Origin: Corallium rubrum
Lineage: Eukaryota > Cnidaria > Anthozoa > Scleralcyonacea > Coralliidae
DNA length: 64,000 nt
Direction: 5' to 3'
Assembly (NCBI GenBank): GCA_964035015.1
Contig: CAXIUP010000138.1
Span: forward strand, 226,944 to 290,943
Both the position numbers and the translations under genes were made by a program. Positions 1-10,032 of this stretch are shown one piece after another. A model generated the notes under the pieces. The model saw only the letters and a list, made by a program, of their open reading frames with translations, did no database searches and was not told where the DNA came from. Position 1 is the stretch's first letter. Every line of letters starts with the position of its first letter.

Positions 1-1
1 G

Positions 2-1060
2 CAGGATGTTCCAAAGAAAAAGAAACACAAAACCAATGTCCCTTGGGTTGCCATCCCACCACTTGATGAAGGAGAAACTGAGGAGACCATAAAAGAAAAG
101 ATGACGCAGTTAAGAAGAATTTGCAGATTACCAAAGCCTGACCCTGCAATGGTTAAAAGTCTTATGCTTGGAACATATCCACTTAGAAGGAAAATGGCAA
201 TTGAAGGAACAGAGAGTGCCGAAAGCCTTGTGAAGATGTTTCCACCTTTGTTACAACCAGTCCATGTAAGTCACTTACTTATTAACAATTCAACTGAATC
301 AGAGGTGCTAAATTGTTCCATGCAAAAGAGTTTGAAATCTATTTTTTTATCAGTTACTCTTGCTCTTCAAGTAATTGGTAGGTATTAAGTTACTGTAAGC
401 CTAAGGTATTTAGATATTGGATGAAACACTCTTTCAAGTGTTTGGTATTTCTTCTCAAACAAATCAGTGTTTAATTAAAGAGAAAATCAAGGTGAAAGTT
501 GGCTTAATTTATGTAATTTCTTCCTCGGATATCCAAACCTCCATCTTGATACTGATTTCCTTTGTTTTTATCTTATGAGTTATTAATGATTTGAGAAAGG
601 TGGATGCAACAGCTCTATCAAATTTCCTTATAATCAGGATTAAACTTAACTCTGAGTGTAGTCACAGGTGATAAATTACTTGTATACTGCTGTGTACTTT
701 GTTTAAAGCAGTATGCTGCGCAATAATATTTCTCACCAGAATGAGTTTTCTTTTTAGGCAGAAGATAATATTGATGAGATGATTAAGGATGCCACTACCC
801 CAGTTATCCTCCTGAGTGGATTAAATCTATTTGATGTTCATTTGATTTATATTGTTGGTGAGGGTAGAATCTTATGTGATGCATCGAAAGATGACAAATT
901 TTTAGACTCATTAATTATTTTATTTTGTGTTTATTTTGTTTATTATTTTGATTATTTAATACAGCGAAGTGCAATGGTTTTTTTGGAAAATGCTATGCTA
1001 GGTTTATATTCTACAAAATTACCTGTAAGTGTAACTCAACTTTTTAATGAACTTAATTAA
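2..1060 (+). CDS. Host gene, last two exons (5' part outside window)
   Basis: Two exons join in phase 0. The first runs from the window edge (open from base 2) to 265 and is followed by a GTAAG donor at 266. The second starts at 758 after a TTTTTAG acceptor and ends with TAA at 1058-1060. The encoded piece is lysine-rich at first, then has a motif with TYPLRRK and AESLVKMFPPLL, and in exon 2 PVILLSG followed by a hydrophobic block. I recognise this general pattern from an uncharacterised gene family common in fish and invertebrates (C-terminal regions with an 'arg-rich helix, then xVILL.G' layout), but I cannot name a function. An AATAAA lies at 1327-1332. The intron 266-757 shows nothing else. 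Alternative: a retained fragment of a decayed copy. Confidence 0.6.
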
Positions 1061-1589
1061 GAAAATAGATTAAATAGTTTAAAACTTTGCAACAGGTACT
1101 GTTGTAGCTTCTGAGACAGGTTATTCAAAGACAGCAAATAATTATTATATATATATATATATATATATTCAAATTAATGAGATTTGAACTCATTTTGTGG
1201 TAAGTGCATTGTTTATTGAATTGAGTTGAATGGAAAGTTCAGGTAAAATTGCCTATATAGTAAAACCTTTAAATTGACTGCCATTGTTTGAAATACATAG
1301 CATTTTTTGATAGACTTGTGAGATTTAATAAACAAGAGCATAACTTGAAACTGCATTTTGAACAACCTGGCTTTGGGCAATATGTGTGGTTGCTTGGTTT
1401 TACTATTTTCATATAATTATGTCAGTAAAATTTGGATATGTGATATGTATTTATTTGGTCTTAATTTTTAAATGAAAATAATGTAATTTATTTTTTATTA
1501 AACATTACATGGTAATATTATTGTGCCTTTTGTATATTTTTATCAATGCATGGTTGAGTCTTCCATTATGTAAAATACTTCCTAACAAT
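1061..1589. other. 3' flank of host gene, no coding sequence seen
   Basis: AT-rich sequence with a possible polyadenylation signal AATAAA at 1327-1332 for the upstream host gene and a TA dinucleotide run at about 1146-1168. I see no ORF, RNA gene or transposon end here. Confidence 0.5.
1146..1168. repeat. (TA)n microsatellite
   Basis: About 23 bases of alternating TA within the 3' flank of the first host gene. Confidence 0.9.
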
Positions 1590-1594
1590 CTTAA

Positions 1595-2030
1595 AGGGTC
1601 GAAACGACCCCTTTAAAAGATTTGAAATGACTCTAAAAATGAGTAGATTTGACACTGCGAAAGGGTCAAAATGACTCCTCAAGAGTCTATTTAAAGTTAG
1701 ACTCTTCAAAGAGTAGTTTTTAAACTACTCTTAAAAGGGTCAAGATGACACATTCAAAGGAGTAGAATTAACCCTAAAAAAGAGTAGATTTGACACTATG
1801 AAAGAGTCAAATGACTCCTCTGAAGAGTCGCTTTACAGTTAGACTCCTTCAAAGAGTAGTTTTTAAACTACTCTTAAAAGGGTCGAAATGACTCCTTCAA
1901 AAGAGTAGAAATGACCCGTTGAAGGAGTAGGCTAACAGGGGGTCGAAATGACTCTTTTGGAGGGGTAGTTCTGGGGTCACAAGAACTACTCTTTTCAAGG
2001 GGTCAAAACTACTCTTCTGAATTTACAGTG
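1595..2030. repeat. 141-bp imperfect tandem repeat rich in GAGTAG/GACTC
   Basis: Two recognisable units start with GAGTAGATTTGACACT at 1641 and 1782, a period of 141 bp, with partial repetition on both sides. Within each unit short motifs (GGGTCgAAATGACTC, GACTCTTCAAAGAGTAG, TTTTTAAACTACTCTTAAAA) recur in both orientations, so the whole block is a patchwork of short palindromes. It abuts the 3' end of the Polinton coding remains at about 2035 and may mark or lie outside that element's end; no matching inverted copy was found at the other side. Confidence 0.75.
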
Positions 2031-2754
2031 TATGGATGTAAGTTTTTGTCTTCGTTTCTGTTTTTCTTTTGTTCTTTTTGATGTTGCTGGGGCTATCTGT
2101 GACGTCAGGGGGGTGGTGTCTGAAATATCTTTAGTCTTATATTCTCTTAACACACTCAAACGATTTTCGTTTCTGATAATGCCTTCGGGAACATTCATCT
2201 TTCCTAATGCTTTTGCAAAAAGCTGCCATCCAGCAGGGTTGGAATTCTTTCGTTGGCATAGAGAATCGTTGACCAAGTCGACAACATTTGTACCTGAATG
2301 GGTCGTCCTTTAAATACCATCTGTCCTTGGTCATTCCACCCAATGAGGTCTTTATTCGCTTTAAGTTTTTTAACCAACTGTCGAGCTCTTGATTTCATTG
2401 TTACAGGCACACTTTCTAAAATGTCAGTTTCTATCTCTCCAGGCAACTCAGAGGGTTCTGTTTCAGCAGTCTTTTCTGTATTCGCTGGTTCTTCAGGTTT
2501 GTCGTCAGCTATGGGCGTCGATATGACGTTTACACGTACTGGTCTACTCATTCGTTTATCGTAATAGTTCAGATAACGTTGAAGCGACTATCGTACATTT
2601 TCACTTTCTCGTCTTGTGTTATATCTTGATGTTTAAGAAGATTTTGCATTTCTGAATGTAGTTCATTCACCTGCGCTGTTAAATGAGTGACCAAGGGTTT
2701 CCTTCGATCTGTCATATGTTCTCGAACTAGTACCAACCTCCTGACGTGTTCCAT
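1995..2754 (-). pseudogene. Polinton-associated ORF of unknown function, frameshifted
   Basis: Reading starts at an ATG at 2754-2752 whose first base overlaps the stop of the upstream gene (TAATG overlap), a compact virus-like arrangement. The frame shifts near 2590 and again near 2290. The pieces show a helical N-terminal part (about 60 residues, charged, MEHVRRLVLV start), an acidic Glu/Pro/Thr-rich linker, then a region with GWNDQGQMVFKGRPI and a basic C-terminal tail ending about 2035-1995. I have seen this layout in cnidarian Polinton-like elements but know no activity for it. Its position after the ATPase supports membership of the element. The frameshifts indicate a dead copy. Confidence 0.6.
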
Positions 2755-3072
2755 TATTTGGTTAAAAAACTTGCCAATTGTTCAAGTACCGGAGCGAAGA
2801 GAAACGGTAGAAAACCTTCACCTTCTTGTAGAATAACTTTCTTTCTTTTTGTTACTGGATTACGTTTATCAGCAACAAACTTGATATGATCGTTATAAGG
2901 GGCTAGTTTCCTTGCTGTTTTCGGAGTAATCTTAATTGTTTCACACCACACGTTCAAAAGACACTGTCTAATGGCTTCTAATATATCGTCGTCGGCAGAT
3001 TTTATAATTGCGTTTCGCAGTTGAGGATTACACTTTGCCAATACTTTTAAAACGTCGCAGTTCCTTCTTATA

Positions 3073-3275
3073 CAGTGTTTCAAATTATTATGCAAAGTGG
3101 CATTTTTCAAATATCTTTAGAAGTGTTTCCTTTGAGCCGATCAAAGTTTCACAATTTGTTTATTACACTTTAACCAACATTACATATTGATTTCATTTAG
3201 ATATGTTGACAAGTAAAGCAGTCGTGACGTATTATGCAAAAAAGGTGTTTTTATGATGTACCAAATTATTATGCA
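3073..3275. repeat. Tc1 element terminal inverted repeat, left
   Basis: Matches the reverse complement of 4488-4692 with scattered substitutions. It contains the motif CAAATTATTATGCA at both its outer and inner ends. Confidence 0.9.
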
Positions 3276-3417
3276 TACAAACTATAAATTACATTCTAGT
3301 GACCAAAAACACTATTTAAAAGGTGACTCAAACACACTGAAGTCTATACAACTTAATATTAACAGGTTTTAAACAAATGCAAGCTTGATACGCAACACAC
3401 ATATGTTCGTCCTCTAC

Positions 3418-4454
3418 TTATTTATTCACGTATGTTCCCTTGTTTGACAAGAGGTCTACCAGACGACCATCGACAGATTTGGTGAGATTTTGAATTTCAT
3501 CTGCTCCGATACTCTCTGCTGCGTCACAGATACCCTTCCACAGATCATCCTTAGACATATATTGTTGACCACCACTGTAAATTTTCTTCTTCAATATGCT
3601 CCAAAGGTTTTCTATGGGGTTCAGATCCGGAGATGATGCTGGCCATATCATCAACCTTTCATCTTTGAAGCCAACATCTCGTAGGTATGCAATTGTGAAA
3701 CGTGCAGCATGTGATGGTGCATTATCTTGCATGAAAATAATCTTCCTTCGGAATGCTACTCAGGAAGTCTGCGTAGGTGGCAGCATTCATTTTCACACCT
3801 TCTGGCACTCTAAATGGACCAACCATCGCATTGCCTAATATACCAGCCCAGAACATAACACCCCCACCACCTTGTTGTCGTCTTAATCTCGTTGGTTTCT
3901 GGGCACCATAAGCCAACCATCCTCTGGACCAACCATCAGGGCCATCAAGGGTTGCTCTACACTCGTCTGTGAAAAGAACTGTTTGGAAATCGGTCTTCAT
4001 ATAACGTTTAGCCCATTCAATCCGTTGAATTTTGTGTCGGTTGGTTAAAGGTGGGCGAATGTTTGGCTTAACAGCTTTGGCAACCGATTTGAGAATGCGA
4101 CATCGAGATGTTCTAGGTATTCCCTGGATTCCAGCGTCCTCAAAAATTTGTTTGCCCATTGAAAGCGGATGCCTCGCTACTTCTCGTTTGATTGTGGATA
4201 GTTGCTGTCTTGATATTTTTCGACTCACACCTTTGTCGCTTCTTTTCCTTGCCTTGTTGCTGGCCATCTGATAATTTCAAAAGAACTTTGCCGTGACCAC
4301 AGAACTGTCAAGCGATTCATTGCCAAATGAATCGCTTGACAGTTCTGTGGTCACGGCAAAGTTCTTTTGAAATTTCGATTGATTTTTTACCCTGAGCGAG
4401 ACGTTGAAGTATATTTCTCTTCTCCTCTTCTGTCAGATCTTTCTGCTTGCCCAT
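3418..4454 (-). pseudogene. Tc1/Tc3-like transposase, broken
   Basis: An N-terminal helix-turn-helix segment starts with ATG at 4454 (MGKQKDLTEEEKRN). It runs into a 49-bp perfect palindrome (4273-4374) that destroys the frame. The frame resumes from about 4267 with a basic linker, the first catalytic Asp in LFTDECR, and GGGGVMFWAG. A second frameshift near 3725 leads into the last part with MQDNAPSH (second Asp) and SPDLNPIENLW (Glu), the classic D..D34-35E triad, ending at 3418. All three catalytic residues are present, but the gene cannot make one protein. Length if intact would be about 340 residues, normal for Tc1. Confidence 0.92.
4273..4374. repeat. 49-bp perfect palindrome inside the Tc1 transposase
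   Basis: 4273-4321 is the exact reverse complement of 4326-4374, with a 4-bp loop (GCCA). One arm is the transposase's own HTH coding sequence, the other an inverted copy of it, so this is an inverted duplication, not an ancestral feature. Confidence 0.97.
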
Positions 4455-4487
4455 CTTTCGCCAACTTCTACCTCAACTAGTGCAATT

Positions 4488-4692
4488 TGCATAATAATTT
4501 GGTACATCGTAAAAGCACCTTTTTTGCATAATACGTCACGACTGCTTTATTTGTCAACATATCCAAATGAAGTCAATATGTAATGTGGGTTAAAGTGTAA
4601 TAAACAAATTGTGAAACTTTGATCGGCTCAAAGCAAATACTTTTAAAGATATTTGAAAAATGCCACTTTGCATAATAATTTGAAACATACTG
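4488..4692. repeat. Tc1 element terminal inverted repeat, right
   Basis: Partner of the left TIR at 3073-3275. It has the same duplicated internal motif and is followed by TA at 4693-4694. Confidence 0.9.
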
Positions 4693-4727
4693 TACAAGCA
4701 GACATTGTCAAATGATCGCATTGTCAC

Positions 4728-4876
4728 TGTTGTAATTATTAATATATTCACTTATTAAGTTATTAACATATTCGTGGCTCATCTAAATAGCATGTTTGTA
4801 GTAGGTATAAAAAGACCTTTCTGTTATGAATTAAACGTCTTCTTATGAAACACGTGTGGTAGTCGAATATCTAACA
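4728..4876 (+). repeat. Gypsy 5' LTR
   Basis: 149 bp, TG...CA ends, TATAAAAA box at 4806-4813. It differs from the 3' LTR only in CTAAATAGC versus CTAATTAGC. Confidence 0.97.
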
Positions 4877-4950
4877 ATTTGGCGACGAAGATGGGATTCT
4901 CTTGAAGAGAATTTGGTACAGTCTAAGGTGAAAGATCTACCACTGAAACT

Positions 4951-7017
4951 ATGGCAGCTTATGGACACATGGATGAATATCGGCAAGACCAGGATTGGGA
5001 TGAATATGTCGAACGCTTAGAACAATATTTTATAGCGAACTCGATAGAGGATGCGGCCCAAAAGCGAGCGATATTTCTGACTGTGTGTGGCCGGCAAACG
5101 TATAGTTTAATACGGAACTTGCTATCACCAGCAAAGCCTACGGATAAAACATTTACAGAGTTGACGGTATTGATGAAAACATATTTTAATCCAAAGCCTT
5201 TGGTTATCGCTGAACGTTTTAAATTCAGTCAACGACAACAAAAGCCAGGTGAATTGGTTAAAGAATTCGTGGCGGCGTTACGGAAGTTGGCGGAAAATTG
5301 CAATTTTGGTGATTTCCTGAACGAAGCTCTTCGAGATCGATTGGTTAGTGGGTTGTCGTCACATGTTATGCGACAACGACTGCTCGGGAAAGAAGTGGAT
5401 TTGCAGGAAACGATTCAAATTGCTGAGACTATGGAAGTCGCCGAGCAACAAGCAAATGAATTCAAGCAAGACCGTGGCAAGATCAACCGTGTTGGTGGTA
5501 GAGAACGAAGAGAACGAGTGACTCGCGTAGAGTGTTTTCGTTGTGGTAGTGTAAACCATGAACCGGAGTCCTGTTATTACAAGAAGTCTCGATGTTATAA
5601 TTGCAAAGAAACTGGTCATCTTCGCCGAAAATGTCCAAAACCTGAGGCAAAAGGTTCTTCAACGAAGTCGAGTGGTTCAAAATGGCCGGAGGGAAAGTTG
5701 AAGAAGAAATCGTCGAAGGTTCGGTTGTTGGCGGAAGGAAGTAGTGAAGATACCGAAGCTTTTGTGCAACCAGATACAGTGCAAGGATGGCCGCTGTTCT
5801 CGGTGACATCGAATTCTGTAGAAGAAATTGTTATTCCTTTGGAAATAGAATCGCAGCATTGTGAAATGGAACTCGATACTGGTGCTGCGTTGTCCATTAT
5901 ATCGGAAGACCTGTACAAAGAGAAGTTCAAAGATATTCCCATGACAACTACTGAGGCGATGTTAAAGACGTACACGGGGCAAGTTGTTCCTATAGTTGGC
6001 CAGATAGAAGTAGAAGTTCAGTACGGGAAGCAGAAAGAAAAATTACCTTTGATCGTGGTTCGGGGAAGTGGACCGCCTTTGTTCGGGAGAAATTGGTTGG
6101 AAAAAATCAGCCTAAACTGGCAAGTGATAAGGAAATTATCAGTCGTTAATAGTGTGGAAAACCTGATGGTGAAGTACGCCGATTTCTTTGAAGATACATT
6201 GGGAACTATGAAGGGAGTAACTGCCAAACTGGAGGTAAAAGCTGAGGCCAAACCAAAGTTTTTCAAGCCGCGTGCTGTGCCGTATGCATTGAAAGGTAAG
6301 ATTAATGATGAATTACAACGATTAGAAACACTGGGTGTTCTAGAGAAAGTTAGTTATTCCACTTGGGCAGCCCCCATTGTGCCTGTGTTAAAGCCTGATG
6401 GGACGGTGCGAATCTGTGGGGACTACAAAGTTACTGTGAATAATGACCTTGAAGTACACCAGTACCCGCTGCCAAAGGCAGAAGATTTATTTGCTAATTT
6501 AAATGGGGGTAAGAAATTTTCCAAGTTGGATCTCTCCCATGCATATCAGCAAGTACTATTAGATAACGAGTCAAGAGCCTATGTGACCATTAATACCCAC
6601 CAAGGTCTGTATAGATACACTCGATTACCTTTCGGAGTTGCTTCCGCCCCAGCTGTGTTCCAAGAAACTATGGATAACGTTTTGGCAGGCTTACAGGGGG
6701 TAGGTTGTATTTTGGATGACTTACTGATTACGGGGAAAGATGACGCTGAGCATCTCCAAAATCTCGAAGCAACTTTGCAACGATTACAGCAGTTTGGGAT
6801 CAAGCTAAGGCGGGAGAAATGTGCCTTGATTCAGCCATCTGTTGAGTACTTTGCATTTAAAGTTGATGCTTCTGGCGTCCAGCCTTCCGTGGCCAAGGTA
6901 GAAGCAATTTCCAAGGTATCGGTTCCCCAGAATGTGAAAGAGCTACAGTCTTTTCTTGGGTTGGTTAACTATTACCGAAAGTTCATTCCAGAGATGTCTA
7001 GTATTTCTCAGCCCTAA
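4951..7017 (+). CDS. Gypsy Gag-protease-reverse transcriptase
   Basis: 688 residues from the ATG 75 bp after the 5' LTR. Gag-like helical region to about residue 190, then two CCHC zinc knuckles (first Cys at about 195 and 215), an aspartic protease with LDTGAALSII (Asp about 309), a linker, and reverse transcriptase with KLDLSHAYQQ (Asp about 527) and the catalytic pair in CILDDLLI (Asp 589-590). The usual Tyr before xDD is Ile here. The frame closes at 7017 with TAA; an apparent 1-nt deletion just before (around 7010) moves the continuation (thumb, RNase H, integrase) into the next frame. Without that indel the polyprotein would be about 1,365 residues. In the cell it would encode particle and cDNA synthesis. 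Confidence 0.95.
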   Translation: MAAYGHMDEYRQDQDWDEYVERLEQYFIANSIEDAAQKRAIFLTVCGRQTYSLIRNLLSPAKPTDKTFTELTVLMKTYFNPKPLVIAERFKFSQRQQKPGELVKEFVAALRKLAENCNFGDFLNEALRDRLVSGLSSHVMRQRLLGKEVDLQETIQIAETMEVAEQQANEFKQDRGKINRVGGRERRERVTRVECFRCGSVNHEPESCYYKKSRCYNCKETGHLRRKCPKPEAKGSSTKSSGSKWPEGKLKKKSSKVRLLAEGSSEDTEAFVQPDTVQGWPLFSVTSNSVEEIVIPLEIESQHCEMELDTGAALSIISEDLYKEKFKDIPMTTTEAMLKTYTGQVVPIVGQIEVEVQYGKQKEKLPLIVVRGSGPPLFGRNWLEKISLNWQVIRKLSVVNSVENLMVKYADFFEDTLGTMKGVTAKLEVKAEAKPKFFKPRAVPYALKGKINDELQRLETLGVLEKVSYSTWAAPIVPVLKPDGTVRICGDYKVTVNNDLEVHQYPLPKAEDLFANLNGGKKFSKLDLSHAYQQVLLDNESRAYVTINTHQGLYRYTRLPFGVASAPAVFQETMDNVLAGLQGVGCILDDLLITGKDDAEHLQNLEATLQRLQQFGIKLRREKCALIQPSVEYFAFKVDASGVQPSVAKVEAISKVSVPQNVKELQSFLGLVNYYRKFIPEMSSISQP

Positions 7018-9056
7018 ACCGGTTGCTGGGAAAGGGGGTGAAGTGGTCCTGGGATTCCAATTGCCAAGCTGTTTTTGAAAGGCTAAAGAGCACGTTAACC
7101 ACAGCCGAGGTGTTGGTTCACTATGATCCAGAGAAACCCCTAGTACTGGCTGCGGATGCATCTCCCTGGGGACTTGGAGCAGTATTATCACATGTGTACC
7201 CTGGTGGGGAAGAGCACCACATAGCCTTTGCCTCTAGATCGTTATCATCAGCTGAGAAGAATTACTCGCAGATCGAGAAGGAAGCCTTGTCAATTATTTT
7301 TGGAATTCAGAAATTCCATGAATATTTGTACGGACGGCGGTTTACATTAATCACTGATCATCAACCTCTAACAACCATCCTGGGTCCCAAGACAGGAATT
7401 CCTGTTTTAGCGGCATCGAGATTACAGAGATGGGCCATTAAATTATCTGCTTATCAGTATGATATTAAATATCGGTCTACTACACGAAACGGGAATGCTG
7501 ATGGGTTGTCCCGTTTACCCGTTGAAGGAAGCAACGTCTCTAAAGAGCTGTGGATTGGAGAAGAGGAAGTCTCCGTGGTTAATATCATGCAAATAAATAA
7601 GTTACCTGTTTCTGCCCGGAATATTAGTCATGCAACCCAGCATGACCCAACCTTATCACGAGTGAGGAACTTTCTATTAAACGGTTGGCCTGACGAGAAA
7701 GATCTTCCTCCAGAGGTATTGCCATATTATCGTCATCAAACGGAGTTGACCGTGGAAGAAGGATGTCTTTTACGTGGGGTACGTGTGATTATTCCTGAGA
7801 AATACCAGCGCCAAGTGTTGGAAACGTTGCACGAGAACCATCTGGGAATCGTTAAGATGAAGTTCTTAGCCCGAATGCATGTATGGTGGCCTAATTTGGA
7901 TGTCAGTATTGAGCAGTGTGTTAAAGATTGCCATGACTGTCAAATCACCAGAGCTGCACCGCCCTCTGCACCGCTGAATCCGTGGTTGTGGCCAGGTAAG
8001 CCTTGGCAGAGGATTCACGTGGATTTCCTTGGTCCCTTTATGAATGAAATGTTCATGGTCGTCGTAGATGCGCGATCCAAGTGGCCAGAAGTCTTAAGAA
8101 TGTCTTCTACCGCAGTGGGGCCAACTATTAATGCATTAAGATTTCTTTTTGCTGCGTATGGATTACCTGAGCAATTGGTATCGGATAACGGCCCACAATT
8201 TACTTCTCATGAATTTAAAGAATTTTTGAGGACCAATGGTATTGCCCATATCCTATCTGCACCATATTACCCAAGCTCAAATGGTGAGGCTGAGAGAATG
8301 GTAAGAACTTTTAAAGAAGCTATGAAGTTGAAGAAAGATGATCCTGGTACTCTTAATCAGAAGATTGCTGCGTTTCTGTTGTCTTATCGGTCAACGCCAC
8401 ATCGTACTACTAACTGTCCCCCTGCAGAGTTATTCTTGGGTCGACAGTTACGAACGAGGTTGACTTTATTACAGCCAGATCTGCGTAACACTGTGCAGAA
8501 AAAGCAGGTGGCTTTTCCTTCTTCCCGAAAGCTGCGGGTCCTTGCTGTTGGAGAACCTGTGCTGGTACGAGATTATCGAGTTCGGATTAGAGGCGTTGTG
8601 GTGGAGAAACGTGGACCTCTGACGTATGGAATTCAAGTTGGTGAACACATCTGGAAAAGACACATTGATCAACTGTACAGTCTAGACCAAAGCAAGACAA
8701 TGGAAGGGGGTCCTGGAGAGAATTCAGCTATACCTGTAGTACCTTGGGTAACTCGAGCAGACCACTCGTTATCTAGCCAGAGGGAACCAGTTAATTCGTC
8801 TACCTCAAGAGTAGAAACTGCGACATTACCTAAGGTGATCCAGGATACCACCGCGAATGAAGGAATGAATGTAGCTGTAATCCCAAACTCAGAAGAACCA
8901 AAGAACAGTTTATTATCGAATTCCAGTACATCGTCTATTCCCACCAATCTCGCAGAGAATCAGATGGACTCTCGAACTGTAACATCAGTTGTTTCAGAGA
9001 GGAGATATCCCACTAGAGTGAGGACTAAACCAAAACGCTTTAGTGAACAGTATTAG
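7013..9056 (+). CDS. Gypsy RNase H and integrase (frame-shifted continuation)
   Basis: Continues the polyprotein in another frame; no own ATG is expected. RNase H begins with AADASPWGLGAVL, followed by EKNYSQIEKEALS and ITDHQPL. Integrase has the HHCC zinc-binding region (HENH ... CVKDCHDC), then the catalytic core with HVDFLGPF, SDNGPQF and NGEAERM (D,D,E). The C-terminal part is Ser/Thr/Pro-rich and ends RRYPTRVRTKPKRFSEQY before TAG at 9054-9056. The domain order is standard for Ty3/Gypsy. Apart from the single indel at the junction it looks intact. Confidence 0.95.
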
Positions 9057-9193
9057 GTTAAACATTTCTAATTTTGTTAATTATTTTAAATATAGTCATG
9101 CATTAGATGGAGTATTTAATTTAAATTAGGATAGTACAGCAAAAAACAGCTACAAAAAAAAAAATTACATTTTTTATTGTAAGGAGAGACGAG

Positions 9194-9342
9194 TGTTGTA
9201 ATTATTAATATATTCACTTATTAAGTTATTAACATATTCGTGGCTCATCTAATTAGCATGTTTGTAGTAGGTATAAAAAGACCTTTCTGTTATGAATTAA
9301 ACGTCTTCTTATGAAACACGTGTGGTAGTCGAATATCTAACA
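9194..9342 (+). repeat. Gypsy 3' LTR
   Basis: 149 bp, near-identical to 4728-4876, followed by the target duplication GTCAC at 9343-9347. Confidence 0.97.
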
Positions 9343-9343
9343 G

Positions 9344-10002
9344 TCACTGAACAGCCCCTTTTATACTCTGGGCTGGTACACGTAGTGAGTGGGTGTCAGT
9401 CGGAAAGATCCCGGATCTTACTCGGATTTCCTCGGGACAGGTCGGAGTGAGATCGACAAACAAGTAGGAATATGGCTCTTTAGTCGCCATCTGATATGCT
9501 TGCTGGAAAAACTTTGTGTTGTTGGGATACAACTGTTTAGCCAGATGAATTACTTGACTAGCATCGCGGACGTTTTTCGTGAGGACTAAGTAACTAGCGT
9601 TGAGAGAGATGGTACGGTGATCTTTGCTTTGATGAAATAAGTTTTGCACGATATAAATTACACTGAGATTCCCATGGTGCGATTTTTTCGTAAAAAGTTT
9701 AGCAATTTCAGCGTCTTTTTCTCCCTTCATATCATCAATTATAAATAGATTTCTTGTTTGGGGGTTAATGTTGTCCAACATCGATTGGGGCAAACCTTGG
9801 ACAAACTGAATCCCTGGAATTAGGGTTTCTATTTCAGCAAATGTATCTTGATATATTCCGAGTAGAAATACATATTTTCTGGAGCAGGGTCGATCATAAT
9901 TTGGGCGTTGGCTAACAATTCCTTGACAAAGGACGTCTTCCCCGTCTTGGTCCCCCCAGAAACCATGAGCCCGAAAGGATGTGTTAACTGTATGGAGTAC
10001 AT
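9344..10002 (-). pseudogene. Polinton packaging ATPase (FtsK/HerA type), one frameshift
   Basis: Starts at ATG 10002-10000. A Walker A P-loop (SGGTKTGKTSF) is read at about 9970-9935, and Walker B (NLFIIDDM) at about 9740, followed by a sensor-like block SVIYIVQNLFHQ. The frame changes once, near 9860, between the two. The length (about 220 residues) and order of motifs fit the genome-packaging ATPase of Polintons and related dsDNA elements, which would pump DNA into capsids. Its stop codon at 9344-9346 overlaps the target duplication of the Gypsy element. Upstream at 10033 lies the zinc-finger gene, same strand. Confidence 0.88.
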
Positions 10003-10032
10003 AGTTAAACTGAACAGAACGCTTGTGAAATC

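Larger units (their letters stand above)
3073..4692 (-). mobile_element. Tc1/mariner DNA transposon (about 1.6 kb)
   Basis: Ends begin CAGT and are flanked by TA at 3071-3072 and 4693-4694, the Tc1/mariner target duplication. Terminal inverted repeats are about 205 bp (3073-3275 and 4488-4692), imperfect. Each TIR carries the motif CAAATTATTATGCA near its outer end and again at its inner end, i.e. an IR/DR layout as in Sleeping Beauty-like elements. The transposase inside is broken. The element is inserted into the first codons of a Polinton gene. Confidence 0.95.
2754..4705 (-). pseudogene. Small Polinton-associated basic protein, split by a Tc1 element
   Basis: The body of the gene runs 3072-2754; the ATG is at 4705-4703, on the other side of the Tc1 insertion, and the two parts are in the same frame if one copy of the TA target duplication is removed. 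The protein would be about 110 residues: hydrophilic with Lys/Arg clusters in the middle (TKRKK) and a short hydrophobic or amphipathic C-terminal segment (FLPFLFAPVLEQLASFL). That layout resembles small virion-core or membrane-active proteins of Polinton/adenovirus-like elements, but the role is inference. It lies directly downstream of the ATPase stop codon once the Gypsy insertion is also ignored. Confidence 0.6.
4728..9342 (+). mobile_element. Ty3/Gypsy LTR retrotransposon, nearly intact (4.6 kb)
   Basis: Two 149-bp LTRs (4728-4876 and 9194-9342) begin TG and end CA and differ at one position I can see. A 5-bp target duplication GTCAC lies at 4723-4727 and 9343-9347. Between them are gag-pro-RT (4951-7017) and RNase H-integrase (7013-9056). 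Right after the 5' LTR, TTTGGCGACGAAG is the likely primer-binding region, and AAGGAGAGACGAG just before the 3' LTR is a likely polypurine tract. Short LTRs, two zinc knuckles and a fused gag-pol resemble the Mag (K02A2.6-like) lineage. Insertion is recent: it sits directly at the stop codon of the Polinton ATPase. Confidence 0.97.

Noticed and set aside
4877-4900. Assigning the tRNA type of the Gypsy primer-binding site
   Set aside because: The sequence after the LTR fits a PBS in position, but I cannot match it to a tRNA 3' end with confidence.
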